Part shown: piece after piece, positions 20,454 through 30,101 of the stretch
How positions within the stretch are numbered: the first letter of the stretch is position 1
Layout: the number at the start of each line of letters is the position of its first letter
Assembly (NCBI RefSeq): GCF_050436995.1
Contig: NC_134766.1
Location: forward strand, 3,100,001-3,164,000
Origin: Anticarsia gemmatalis
Taxonomy: Eukaryota; Arthropoda; Insecta; Lepidoptera; Erebidae
Direction: 5' to 3'
Length of the DNA stretch: 64,000 nucleotides
Position numbers and translations under genes: made by a program
The notes under the pieces: generated by a model
The model's input: the letters and a program-made list of their open reading frames with translations, nothing else
What the model was told of the DNA's origin: nothing
Databases searched by the model: none

Positions 20454-20598
20454 CTTTAAAATATTGAAAAATATAAATTAATTATTAAAAGTACAATATA
20501 GGAAGGAAAACTTGCTGTATCGTCGAATTAGGCGTTTTTGTACTTTCCTATATGTAAGTAATAATAATTATAAGTACCTAATAAAAGTTGCTGCTTAC

Positions 20599-20937
20599 CT
20601 TATTTATTGTTTTCTTACATTTCGTAGTATCCCCAAAAAAAGAGTTTATTATTTCGTATGCGAACCATATCGGCTTGTAAACATCGTCGACACCTGCTCG
20701 AGAGTTTTCTGATATCTTAACTTTATTTTTGTACCCTCTGTAGCTTGCTAATAACGATGTTTTTTTGTTTTTTTAAGTCATCAATGGGTATTCCCATGAA
20801 TTCACTAAGACGACACCACGCATCATGGTTTTATAGTTTATTTTTGTAGTCTTTTAAATTTGTATTCCATAGCACGGTTTCGCTTGGAAATATTCTAAAA
20901 ATTTCAACTCAAGTTCGTTTGTCCAAGTTCCGCTCAT
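20599..20937 (-). pseudogene. MADF exon beside the IS630-like transposase (copy 1)
   Basis: ATG at 20937: MSGTWTNELELKFLEYFQA, then frameshifted; further on a different frame reads SLLASYRGYKNKVKI and VYKPIWFAYEIINSFF, the C-terminal MADF helix, ending at a donor GTAAGC (20598). Copy 2 keeps the N-terminal frame but lacks most of the C-terminal helix. Splicing to the DDE exon as the sequence stands would not keep the DDE frame, so a fusion protein is not demonstrated. Confidence 0.75.
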
Positions 20938-20975
20938 ATTGACGCCACAAGGTACACAAATTACATACATGTTCA

Positions 20976-21162
20976 AGTCGACGCCGCGTCGCCGCTGCGG
21001 CGTCCTATGTAATAATAATGTATGTGTCCCTTACAATCTAAATTATTAATAATATTAATCACAGTATTGTTAGTAAAACGACTAGACAATATTATATTAT
21101 ATATGTTACTGTAAAAGCCCGAACTGTGGTAAATCCTAAGATTTTCCGGTATAACCTAAGAT
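20976..21162. other. Short interval, no gene seen
   Basis: AT-rich apart from a GC-rich tract at 20980-21005 (GTCGACGCCGCGTCGCCGCTGC) that could be the damaged end of the preceding element. Confidence 0.3.
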
Positions 21163-21529
21163 TTACCAACTCTCAATGGTAAAAGTCCGAACAAGCCAGA
21201 GTTTAAAAACTATGTTACGATATATAAAAAAATCCTCCTTCATAACTATGTTTATAACTATTTCACGGTATAATTATATACTGTGACATACTTATAAAGA
21301 AGGAGTTTTGGGCAAAGCGACATGGGTAGGTTAGGTTAGAAGCGAGCGAAGCGAAGCTCCCACCTTAGCCTTCGTGGTTATTTTTTTTTAACCACCCAGA
21401 AGGAGGAGCCCCGCGAAGCCGCGAAGCGGGGCTCCGGCGATATCTCGGCATCATCAAGTGAATATAGGTAAAAGTTCGAAATAAAAGAATTGTTCGGACT
21501 TTTACTCTTGCGAGTTGGTAAATCTTAGG
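21163..21529. mobile_element. MITE-like inverted-repeat element
   Basis: Left end CCTAAGATTTACCAACTCTC...GTAAAAGTCCGAACAA and right end the same sequence inverted (GTTCGGACTTTTAC...GAGTTGGTAAATCTTAGG). Terminal repeats of about 40 bp with few mismatches, internal GCGAGCGAAGCGAAGC-type text, no coding. Further copies of the end motif just to the left (21116-21150) suggest a longer or repeated unit. H5 is inserted at its right edge. Confidence 0.7.
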
Positions 21530-21645
21530 CTGCGTTCAGACATGCGGGTATCGTGCGTTTACGAATCGCGCGGTTTGAAACCGCAAAATTGTGATGCTAT
21601 TCAGACACCCGCGGTTAGTATGCGATTTCGTGCGTCAGTTTCAAA

Positions 21646-21932
21646 ATTGAGGTCGACGAAGAAGTGTGTTTACTGTGGTTGCTCCTTAAAAAAAAGAAAA
21701 GAAAAAGGCGGTATTGGGTGCATCCAATATTACGTGACCGACTAGTACATGGTCAGTTCGTAACGTTATATCCCAAATTAAGAATGTATGATAACAAATT
21801 TTTTGACTATTTGAGAATGTCAATAAAATCTTTTGATGAACTAATTGAACTGATCAGGCAAGATGTTTCATGCTCTGAAACGCATTTGAGGCCAAGCGTG
21901 TCACCGGAAGAGAAACTCGTAATAACTTTAAG
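21646..21932 (+). pseudogene. H5 transposase exon 1, start codon apparently lost
   Basis: Aligned with H6 (ATG GAA GTC GAA GAA) this exon starts ATT GAG GTC GAC GAA at 21646, so the ATG has become ATT. It continues RRYWVHPILRDRLVHGQF, FFDYLRMSIKSFDELIELI, EEKLVITLR and ends at donor GTAAGA. The exon is otherwise open. Confidence 0.85.
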
Positions 21933-21943
21933 GTAAGATTTAT

Positions 21944-22635
21944 TTATTGTTCTTCAAAATCAGCATAAATATTTTCTATAACTGTAGGGGACTGAGAGCC
22001 AGAACTAAATTGCGATGGTGACGGTGACGGAGCCGGAACAGGAGGAGATGATCCAGATGTAGTAAAATATCCTTGCGGGCTTGTATACTGTTGTCCTTGC
22101 CAATACGAAGGTGTGATCTGCTGAGTATTGTAGCGAACAGGGGGTGGTAAGCTTTGTTCTTTTTGTATCACTTGAAGCAATTCAATTTTGGTTGCTAAAC
22201 GCCTATTTTCTGGTACTTTTTTGAGTTCTTTATATAACGACAAACAAAAGAGTTTGTCCTCATCTTGCTTGGTAATACTGTTTTCTTGAAGTTCAGTTTG
22301 AAAATGTTTTCGTGACTCGATACTTTTTTCTATTAAAACAGCTATTTTTTCTTCTGGCGCTTGTGTTTTCTTACGTTTAGGGGGACGTATTTCAGTGGCT
22401 TCGGTTGCATTGGCGTTTAGTTGACTTGTCTCCTCACTTTGCCTTTCATTCTGTTCTTCAATATTAGTTGTAGTGTCTTTATTACTTACACTATTCTGTA
22501 GGAAAGATAATCTTGAAAAATACATATATCGGGCTCCTTTACGAGCACTTGAACCAGAAGGAGTTGTTTTTTCTTTTTTGTATTCTTTATTGTAGCAATC
22601 TCGTATGTTTTTCCATTTTTTTTGGAGTTGTGTAC
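21944..22635 (-). CDS. H5 MADF/BESS protein, exon 2
   Basis: From acceptor TTTTTAG|GTACACAAC (22635). It completes the MADF domain (QLQKKWKNIRDCYNKEYKKE), then IRPPKRKKTQ, a BESS-like region (LFCLSLYKELKKVPENRRLA) and a Pro/Ser-rich tail ending VIENIYADFEEQ. Only 12 bp separate its stop from transposase exon 1, on the opposite strand. Confidence 0.88.
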
Positions 22636-23152
22636 CTAAAAATAATAACATTATTAATAATATTCTTTATTATTTGTTTCAGATATCTTGGTACGGGTTG
22701 TTCATTTGGAGAACTTAGCTACAATTATCGTCTAGGAAAATCGACGATTACTGGAATTGTCCGCGAAGTATGTAAATCATTGTGGAATAAGTTGGTAAAC
22801 ATAGTTATGCCCGAACCGTCTGAAGATAACTGGAAGACAATAGCACGAGACTTTGAGAGATATGCAAATTTTCCAAATTGCATTGGTGCTATAGACGGCA
22901 AACATATCCGAGTTATAAAGCCTGTTGATTCGGGTTCTTTGTATCATAACTATAAACATTTCTTTTCCATAGTGCTCTTAGCACTTTGCGACGCCAACTA
23001 TTGCTTTACTTATGTTGATATTGGGGCTTATGGCAAAAGCAGTGATTCTGCTATATTTAAAAATTCGGTTTTTTATAAACGCCTGACAGAAAAATCAATA
23101 CACATACCAACACCTAAACCAATATCTAATGTAGACCTAACACCAATGCCTT

Positions 23153-23353
23153 GGGGTTTCACTGACTCGTCTTCAAAGGGCTGCGACTGTGGGGCTCCCA
23201 CCCAGACAATGGCACACCTGCTCTCCTGCCCTAAATGCCCGTACAACTGTACCAAGAAGGACTTATCCGAGGCAAGCCATGACGCCATTGCCGTTGCCGA
23301 CTTTTGGTCGAAACATATCTGAATATATATCTAATTATTATTATAACATATAT

Positions 23354-23433
<80 letters not shown>

Positions 23434-23518
23434 ATACATATACTCGTATTTATTTACTGTTAATATAAAACTGGAGGTATCTAAAACTTTAAAAACCATT
23501 GACACGAAGAAGAAGAAG
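23153..23518 (+). mobile_element. 5'-truncated LINE, 3' end with (TA)n tail
   Basis: Starts within the coding region (WGFTDSSSKGCDCG), carries the zinc-finger-like CDCGAPTQTMAHLLSCPKC of non-LTR retrotransposon C-termini, stops at 23320-23322, and has a short 3' UTR and a TA microsatellite. An 11-bp target duplication flanks it. Host-gene origin is excluded by that duplication inside a transposase exon. Confidence 0.88.
23355..23430. repeat. (TA)n microsatellite, about 76 bp
   Basis: Pure TA array in the LINE tail. It produces spurious long Tyr-Ile frames on both strands. Confidence 0.95.
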
Positions 23519-24173
23519 ACCAATGCCTTATGTTATAGTTGGAGATGAAGCCTTCGGCTTAGCAGAAAATTTAATGCGCCCATATTCAGGCAAATGTTTA
23601 CCATATGAAAAAAGGATTTTTAACTATAGGTTATCGAGAGCCCGACGTAATATTGAGTGCACTTTTGGTATTTTGGCTAACAAATGGCGCATCTTTCATA
23701 GACCTATAAACATAGATTTTGCCGAAGACATAATAAAAGCCTCTTGTGTTCTACATAACTATGTGCGGACTAGAGATGGTCTAAAATTTAAAGATACTTT
23801 ATATAATGCACCCATGACTAATCTTAATACCTTGCACGCGGGAAGAGGGACACCGTCATCTTTGAATATCAGAGATAAATTCGCTCATTACTTTGTGATC
23901 GATGGGCGTGTTCCATGGCAAGACACAAACATATAGCTGCAACTAACATACCGTACTTGTAATGTTTAGGTACATAATAAAAAAAAAAAATGAAATATGG
24001 TAATACCGTTGTGATCTTCATTTGAAAAATGCTCGAAATGTCTGCATAAAGCAGCCGAAGTTTGTTTATATTTATTTAAGTACTCACAGTATACGGAGAG
24101 TATAATATACGCTTCATAACAATAATTATAACATAATTCTGTCAATTATTTTTTGGTGAATAAACTTACTTAC

Positions 24174-24343
24174 TTAAAATATTCTTTTTTTCCACCGTGT
24201 CTTCGCAATTTCCAAATATCTCCACCAACTCTTGCCAAGCTCGGTTCTTGATAATTTTATTTGAGTAATCATCACACTGAATATCCCATATTGCAGGTCT
24301 CTCCCACCTCATCAATAAATAGTTCAGTGTCGAAACGATCCAT
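24174..24343 (-). pseudogene. H5 MADF protein, exon 1, 1-nt frameshift
   Basis: ATG at 24343 reads MDRFDTELFIDEV; one extra G then shifts the frame, and the continuation RPAIWDIQCDDYSNKIIKNR with AWQELVEIFG is in the next frame, to the donor TTAA|GTAAGT at 24174. Joined to exon 2 it reads NILS-TQLQKKW. The single extra base is the only defect seen. Confidence 0.82.
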
Positions 24344-24827
24344 GGCGAACTCACGAGCAGTGACGTGCTCACCGCGCGGTATCCGCAATGCAACTGAACG
24401 CTAAGTAAAGACTCCATAGTAATAGAAACGCGCGGGAGCAGCGCGATTCTATTTTCTGGCGGTTGGGTTGCGGTAACCGCGCGGCTTGATTAACCGCGCG
24501 GTTATGTCTGAACGATTACTAACTAACTCATATAAATAAGACCCGCGCGATTTCCATGCGATTCTATAATCGCGCGGTTCCCGCCTAGTCTGAACTAGCG
24601 CTTACCATTAGAATTTTTACGCGGCAGCATCTCATCATCTAGGTACATTTGAAGCTCTCTTATCTATAGCCCTGGCCTGAGCGCTGCCGTGCGGCTTACT
24701 TAGTTCAGACATGGCGGAATCCGTGCGGATGCAAATCGCGCGGTTCTAAACGCAAGTGTTCAGACAGACGCGGATGTAAATGCGGAGTGCCGTAATCCGC
24801 ATAGAGTGACAGCGTTCTAGTCCAATC

Positions 24828-25117
24828 ATGGAAGTCGAAGAAGCAATATGTGTGTACTTGTTGCTCCGTAAAAAAGAAAGAAAGAAGAAACGGCAGTATT
24901 GGGTGCATCCAATATTACGTGATCGGCTCACCCATGGTCAGTTTCAGACTTTATATCCAAAATTAAGAAGTTTTGAACCAAAATTCTTTAATTATTTGAG
25001 AATGTCGATAAATTCATTTGATGAATTATTAGAAATGATCAGTGAACAAATTGCATCTAATGATACCCATATGAGGTCAAGCGTGGCCCCAGAAGAAAAA
25101 CTCGTGATTACATTAAG
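24828..25117 (+). CDS. H6 transposase exon 1
   Basis: ATG at 24828 (MEVEEAICVYLLLRKKERKK), QYWVHPILRDRLTHGQF, FFNYLRMSINSFDELLEMI, ending EEKLVITLR at donor GTAAGA. Intact as an exon; close to H5. Confidence 0.88.
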
Positions 25118-25131
25118 GTAAGATATTTATT

Positions 25132-25297
25132 TTATACATCAGAATATATGTTTTGTACTATAGAAGACTGTGAGTCGTCAGTGCTATTGCATGATAAAGG
25201 CGATGGAGACTCTCCTGGTACGATTGTAGAATATCCTGTAAAATATCCTTGTGGGTTTGAATATTGTTGGTTTTGCCAAAATACTTCATTAGGCGTG
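25132..25297 (-). pseudogene. H6 MADF protein, C-terminal remnant
   Basis: Reads NEVFWQNQQYSNPQGYFT then a Ser-rich tail ending IVQNIYSDV and stop at 25132. The NPQGYFT motif matches SPQGYFT in H5. The upstream part was lost at the errantivirus boundary. Confidence 0.8.
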
Positions 25298-25767
25298 TGT
25301 TATGAGGCGAATGGCAAACTCACTTTAAAAAATAAAACTTTATTTATTACACTTAGAAATAATACATGAGTTATGAATTAACACTGATTTACGACTAAGA
25401 TTTGGAATTGATTTAGAACTGACTATGTTTATAACTAACTATGAACTGACTGTTCGTACATCGAGGACGAGCTTATATACTAATACAATATGTGAAACGT
25501 AAACTTATTAGCTAATGGTTTTAGGGCTAAAGTAAATATGATAAGCGAGTCCTGAGAAAAGACAATAACAAAGTGATTAGTAATTATAGTAAACAGGATA
25601 CATTAAGATGATGATTATTAAATACAAGATAACATAATGATTATATGTTTTGATTTAGATGATGTTAAAATATGAGGACTTTATAGTTATATACTAGGTT
25701 ACAAGGATTTATGTATTAATATGTCTTATGTAATACTACAATGTATGACTTATATGCTATTATAACA
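25298..25767 (-). repeat. Errantivirus 3' LTR
   Basis: On the - strand it starts TGTTATAATAGC (25767), ends CTCATAACA (25298), giving short TGTTAT/ATAACA inverted ends, and contains AATAAA near 25332-25345. A purine-rich tract (AAGGGGGGAGG) sits directly before it, as a polypurine tract should. Length about 470 bp. The matching 5' LTR is not in the adjacent sequence. Confidence 0.8.
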
Positions 25768-25776
25768 CCTCCCCCC

Positions 25777-26952
25777 TTAGAACAAAGATTGGGCGTTGGC
25801 GCCTAAACTTTGAGAAGATGGTGGCAGTATTCTTGTAGCATTATTTTCTTCGTCTTCGTCTTCTGAGATACATGAAGTATTATGAGTGATGGTCCTCATT
25901 GGGATACTAATTTGACTGGATCGTCTTCTGGAGGAGTTGTCAAAGCAGTTATTAAAGATTTGTATACATCCTCTTTCGTTTGTACATTGGGTAAATCTAT
26001 ACCATCGACTGAATAGTTTCAACAGGAGAAATGTTAACATGAATATACCCAATATAAAATAGAACCATGAAAAACTAGTTCGGTTATTCTCTAAGAACCT
26101 TTGAGATGCTGATTTAGACCGTAAGTTTTGTAGTTCTTGAGAGTAAGTGTCTAGATGATTCTTGATAGTTTTTAATGCATCTAATGGTACATCATTGATG
26201 GCTATAGGAAGTAGAGTTGGAGTCTTGATGTCTTCGGGTATTTCAAAGCAATCTTCAGTTCTGATGTCGGGCACGATGACTGGATATGTGACATTGTCTT
26301 CTGATGACTGATATGCTGACAGAGTGCTGTATCCGGTGTGGAGTTTACAGCCCTCAGGTAGATTTATGATTCCGGATCCTTGAAGTTTGTGGTTGGAAAT
26401 TTCATTCAGACATTGTAATACACAGTGAGTATCCTTTGTTAAAATGTAGAGCCACTTATTGTTGCCAAGAGGTTGAAACGTTTGAATTTCGGCAGGAAAT
26501 GTTGTGGTTGTACAAGTCGTAGGGATTGTTGTCGATTTACTGAGGAGGATATCCGTCTCGCAGATTGGTCGTGCTGAAGAATCGTAGATCACGAGGTCTT
26601 TACAGATGCTTTTTCGTGGAGCGTAGACTTTGCAGTTGTTCAGCAAACTCGTTGAGACATATCTTTGTCCACTAGGGTTAGTGGCTAGGTAAGTATGCTC
26701 AGGGATAATAGTTGAGTGGAAAGAGGAATTAGGATGTTGGATAGGAATTGAATATATATGATATAAAGTTAAAGGATCATTCTGAACTAATGGGAATTCT
26801 AAAATATAAACTAGTCGATCAGAGAAGACGTAGGCTGATAGATATGAAGAATCTAGAAGTGTATGGATGTTTTCTATAAAGACGGAAGTAACTAATCTTT
26901 TATTCGTTCTTAATTTATTAGATAGTAGTAATTCATTATATAATTTTTTCAA
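25777..26952 (-). CDS. Errantivirus Env protein, C-terminal part
   Basis: 391 codons ending just before the polypurine tract. The protein has Cys-containing ectodomain sequence, a leucine-rich predicted helix (ALKTIKNHLDTYSQELQNLR), a membrane anchor near the C-terminus (FYFILGIFMLTFLLLKLF) and a cytoplasmic tail. The layout matches Env of TED/gypsy-type insect endogenous retroviruses, which is related to baculovirus F proteins. The N-terminal part (signal peptide, cleavage site, fusion peptide) is missing, and the sequence turns into unrelated repeat DNA near 26990, so it is an old defective copy. Confidence 0.82.
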   Translation of the reverse strand: MKKLYNELLLSNKLRTNKRLVTSVFIENIHTLLDSSYLSAYVFSDRLVYILEFPLVQNDPLTLYHIYSIPIQHPNSSFHSTIIPEHTYLATNPSGQRYVSTSLLNNCKVYAPRKSICKDLVIYDSSARPICETDILLSKSTTIPTTCTTTTFPAEIQTFQPLGNNKWLYILTKDTHCVLQCLNEISNHKLQGSGIINLPEGCKLHTGYSTLSAYQSSEDNVTYPVIVPDIRTEDCFEIPEDIKTPTLLPIAINDVPLDALKTIKNHLDTYSQELQNLRSKSASQRFLENNRTSFSWFYFILGIFMLTFLLLKLFSRWYRFTQCTNERGCIQIFNNCFDNSSRRRSSQISIPMRTITHNTSCISEDEDEENNATRILPPSSQSLGANAQSLF

Positions 26953-27018
26953 GGATATAATAGAGTAAGTAACATCTTATAACTTTAAACGAGCCTATAT
27001 ATATATATATATAGGCAA

Positions 27019-27068
27019 GTTGGAGCATCTTGCCTATATATATATATATATAGGCAAGATGCTCCAAC
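27019..27068. repeat. Perfect 50-bp palindrome with (TA)9 centre
   Basis: Arms GTTGGAGCATCTTGCC (27019-27034) and GGCAAGATGCTCCAAC (27053-27068) flank TA repeats. A second partial unit (CCTATATA...TAGGCAAG) precedes it at 26992-27019. Confidence 0.9.
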
Positions 27069-27334
27069 GATTTTCATGAAAACACAGGAGGTTTCGGGGG
27101 TGTTAGGTTTCACTTTTAGAAAACGCAAAAAAAAAGGAAACGGTTCCTACGGTTTTCATGAAATTTATTATGGAGAGGGTTTTTGGGTCTCCATCATCCA
27201 TTAGTAAAACGCACGCACGTACTTTAAACTCTTAAACCTAAACGCATATATGAACATATCTTCACAGTAACAGTGAAAGTATATACATAAATATATGTGT
27301 TAGCCATGGATGAAAAAAATTGTTTTTGTTTCAG

Positions 27335-27696
27335 TGGATAACAGCACTCAAACGCGAGAAGCCGATATAACACTGTTTGAGAAAGGATCCGAAAATAAGC
27401 TTTCGTATTCGACTCGTGACTTACCATATATCAATTACTATCCCAATCGTAAAATTTCGGATCCTCGGAATGAAGATATGGCTAGAATCATATTATATGA
27501 ATTAGAGCGCTTGCCTGAAAATCACCGCATCGCTGCATTTACAGCAATATTCAATGAAATAAAAGAGCAGCAACGCAAAGCATCATCTTCACATACTACC
27601 AATACTAGAGGAAGTTCAGAAGACCTCAAAATATTAGATTTAAAATCAAGGGTCGAAAGAAACTTGATAAAATTACACGGCGATGCATTTCTTTGA
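27335..27696 (+). CDS. BESS-motif-like last exon, origin unclear
   Basis: After a consensus acceptor (TTGTTTTTGTTTCAG at 27334) a frame of about 120 codons runs to TGA at 27694-27696. It contains a BESS-like helix pair (MARIILYELERLPENHRIAA followed by FTAIFNEIKE), as found at the C-terminus of MADF/BESS proteins. It is on the + strand, opposite to the Harbinger MADF genes nearby. It may belong to another transposon lineage or be a relic of a host MADF-BESS gene. No MADF exon is seen upstream. Confidence 0.55.
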
Positions 27697-28838
27697 GGAT
27701 TAATTATATTTTTTTATAACTAAATGTATCACGTAGTCTGCTCATATTCTAGATAGATGAGTGCTCAACTGTAACCTGTTAATTTTATTTAGTTTATTGA
27801 CAGTCCTTGTGAAAGAAGTGAAAGCAGTGCCATTTAATTTTCTAATTAACAGGATCTCATAGTGGTAAAACAAAAACAAGTGTTTGTGTTGTATTCATAG
27901 TTTTATTGATGAAAAATAGAAAAAAAACAAAAATCAGTAAAATAAATTCACTTGTTGTCGTAAACCAAGATTATAACTTAAACGGATTGATAACTTCCAA
28001 ATAATTAAAATCTTATATATCTAAATAGTTTAATCACTCACTCATCTTTAAAGCCGTAAATAATTTAAATTTCTACAATGATTTAATGGATTACTTGCAG
28101 GAGGCATTATAGTAACCTACTGTACTATTATGAAACTACTCTGTTGAAGTGCCTACATTAAACATTTACTTCTTATCACTTACAAATTTGTTTTATTTAT
28201 TATTTGTTGGAATCAGCCATGTGATGCAATATTCGCAATGTGCATCAATGATGATTAGAACGTTATAAGGAGTCACTACGATGTCAATTAAGTAGTAAAA
28301 AAATTAACTTATCTTTCTAAAGTTACTAAGAGCGTTTATTTGTTTTGAGTTGAAAAAAATATCTTCAATATTTCTTAACAATTGTATGAAGGCCTCAATT
28401 TGCCTTTTACAAATATATATGCAAAAAAATTGAAAACAATTTCTAACTGTATATTATTTATTTCTAATTAAAGCAAATATTACTAAAATAAAGTATAAAT
28501 ACATTTTATAATAATATACTTTGTAATATTTGCTTAAATTCAAAACAGATTTTCATTAAAATATTGTGTGCAATATTGTTCCACATATTATCTGTAAGAA
28601 GAAATTTATCTTTATATATTTTTTATGAAATATTCAAGAAAATGTATTTTTTTCAACTGCACACAAATAAACGCTCTCAATACATTAAATGAGTTTTATG
28701 CCAAAAGAGTTCTCTAGGGAGCGCGCTATAACTAAATTCCACTCGGAACCAAGTTGTGTATAGAAGCTATATTACCATTTTTTTTTATTTTACACTATAT
28801 TTGAAGGACCTCGTCCTAATGTACGAGCACATGCTTAT
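27697..28838. other. 1.1-kb AT-rich interval, no gene
   Basis: I see no coding frame or RNA. It probably includes the 3' flank of the hAT element that follows, but I could not find a terminal inverted repeat. Confidence 0.4.
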
Positions 28839-30023
28839 TTATTTTTTAAGTAGATTATAATTAACATTTAAGAAAAGTAGAGCATTTATATGTTTACTGC
28901 TTAGACGGTTACGGCGATCAGTGACCACCTGTCCAGCTTTTGAGAAGATTCTCTCTGCTGGTGTTGAGCTTCCTGGTATACATAAGTATTTAAGAGCAAC
29001 ATGTTTCAGACTGTTTTCATTAAATGTCCAGTACTCAATTGGATATTCTGTCCTCGGTAATAAAGGTTTCGCTAGATATTGCCGGACGTCAATGATAGTA
29101 TCAGCTGTTACTGAATGTATCTCTCTATTTTGATGTGCATCAACAAATGATAGTAGACTGTCTAGTTTAGATTTCTTGGGAGTGTCCGAATCGTTTTCCA
29201 GGGAGCTATCACCAGTTGCAGTACTTTCAATGGCACTTGCTCTTAGAATTTGCCTTGACGATAGATAAGAAGAGTACTCTTTATGAACGTAGGATATTGC
29301 CCTTTCTACATCAGCATCAGTTTTAAATCCGACTTTCTTGAAGTGCGGGTTTAAAAGTGTCGCAATAATACACGCAGATCTACTCTCAAATGGTTTCAGT
29401 TTATCATTGATGGCAGTCTTCATATGTTGTATGACTATATGTGCAGCTTCTGTGAAATTGTCGGTTTCAAACTCTACCATTTTTAAACACAATCCTTTTA
29501 TTAACGGAATAATTAACGATATAGTCACATATTTATCGCCAGATACTGCTGCTGTGCAAGTATCGAAGGGATCTAAAAGTTTTACGAGTTCACCCAGGAA
29601 TATATATTCATCTGCTGATAAATTAGATGGTGCATTCGATAGTTGGCTGATAGCCAGAGTTAATTCTTCTTTTACGGCCATTATTCTTTTAAGCATAAAG
29701 TAAGCGCTGTTCCATCTTATTTCAATATATTTAATTAATTTCATTTCCGGTTTTTTTATATCTCTCTGTATGGACTTTAATTTATCAGACGCTAAGGTAC
29801 TTCTTTTAAAATGACTTACAATACTTGAACATTTGTCAATTAATTCTTTAACATTTGGTTCAGTTAACACATCTTTAATAACTAGATTGAGTGAATGTGC
29901 GAAACATGGCATGTGACGGATTTTCAAAATCTGGGCAACTTTTATCATCGTCGAGGCGTTATCCGTCACAAGTGCAATAATTTTATTGCGACAGTCCCAT
30001 TTCGTCAAAATATTTTCTAAAAC
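28839..30023 (-). CDS. hAT transposase, exon 2 (catalytic core and dimerisation domain)
   Basis: Follows acceptor TTTTTAG|GTTTTAG (30023) in phase 0. It contains the second catalytic Asp (ALVTDNASTMIKV), the helical insertion domain, and the conserved hAT C-terminus with the Glu: CIPGSSTPAERIFSKAG followed by VVTDRRNRLSSKHINALLFL. With exon 1 the protein is about 603 residues with no stop or frameshift, so this is one of the few apparently intact transposases here. Closest in style to ZBED/hAT-Ac types. Confidence 0.95.
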   Translation of the reverse strand, partial: VLENILTKWDCRNKIIALVTDNASTMIKVAQILKIRHMPCFAHSLNLVIKDVLTEPNVKELIDKCSSIVSHFKRSTLASDKLKSIQRDIKKPEMKLIKYIEIRWNSAYFMLKRIMAVKEELTLAISQLSNAPSNLSADEYIFLGELVKLLDPFDTCTAAVSGDKYVTISLIIPLIKGLCLKMVEFETDNFTEAAHIVIQHMKTAINDKLKPFESRSACIIATLLNPHFKKVGFKTDADVERAISYVHKEYSSYLSSRQILRASAIESTATGDSSLENDSDTPKKSKLDSLLSFVDAHQNREIHSVTADTIIDVRQYLAKPLLPRTEYPIEYWTFNENSLKHVALKYLCIPGSSTPAERIFSKAGQVVTDRRNRLSSKHINALLFLNVNYNLLKK

Positions 30024-30101
30024 CTAAAAATTATAAAATTATATCAGTTTTTTATAAGTATATCTTTCAAGTACTCTCTACAGGTACTTTCAGGTACTTA
30101 C

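Larger units (their letters stand above)
19455..20975 (-). mobile_element. IS630/Tc1-like element with a MADF exon, copy 1
   Basis: This unit is shared with 31253-32637 from CATCCCAACGAATTTTCG to the CATATTGACGCCACAAGG region, with different flanks. On the - strand it contains a MADF-coding exon (20599-20937) followed by a DDE domain (19667-20453). No terminal inverted repeats could be seen. The first catalytic Asp region and the N-terminal helix-turn-helix are missing in both copies, which suggests that an internally deleted or chimeric form was what spread. Confidence 0.7.
22683..23936 (+). pseudogene. H5 transposase exon 2, interrupted by a LINE
   Basis: YLGTGCSFGELSYNYRLGKS after TTTCAG; catalytic CIGAIDGKHIRV, YVIVGDEAFGL and ARRNIECTFGILANKW; ends GRVPWQDTNI. 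The coding sequence is split by 23153-23518, flanked by the 11-bp duplication ACCAATGCCTT (23142-23152 and 23519-23529). Outside the insertion the frame is open. Confidence 0.93.
21528..24601 (+). mobile_element. PIF/Harbinger element H5
   Basis: TIRs GGCTGCGTTCAGACATGCGG (21528) and, inverted, GCGCTAGTTCAGACTAGGCG (ending 24601), with TTA on both sides (21525-21527, 24602-24604). GC-rich subterminal repeats CGCGCGGTT occur at both ends. It contains the interlocked transposase/MADF pair and a LINE insertion (23153-23518). Confidence 0.92.
24699..25297 (+). mobile_element. PIF/Harbinger element H6, truncated by an errantivirus
   Basis: End CTTAGTTCAGACATGGCGG after TTA (24696-24698), close in sequence to the H5 terminus, so H5 and H6 are related subfamilies. 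It holds transposase exon 1 (+) and the last part of MADF exon 2 (-); the rest is replaced by the errantivirus LTR beginning at 25298. Confidence 0.8.

Noticed and set aside
19667..20937. MADF-DDE fusion protein
   Set aside because: Splicing at the visible donor and acceptor joins the MADF frame to a different frame from the DDE domain. Co-occurrence is real but a single fused protein is not supported.
23341..23523. Open frames of Tyr-Ile repeats on both strands
   Set aside because: Produced by the (TA)n microsatellite.
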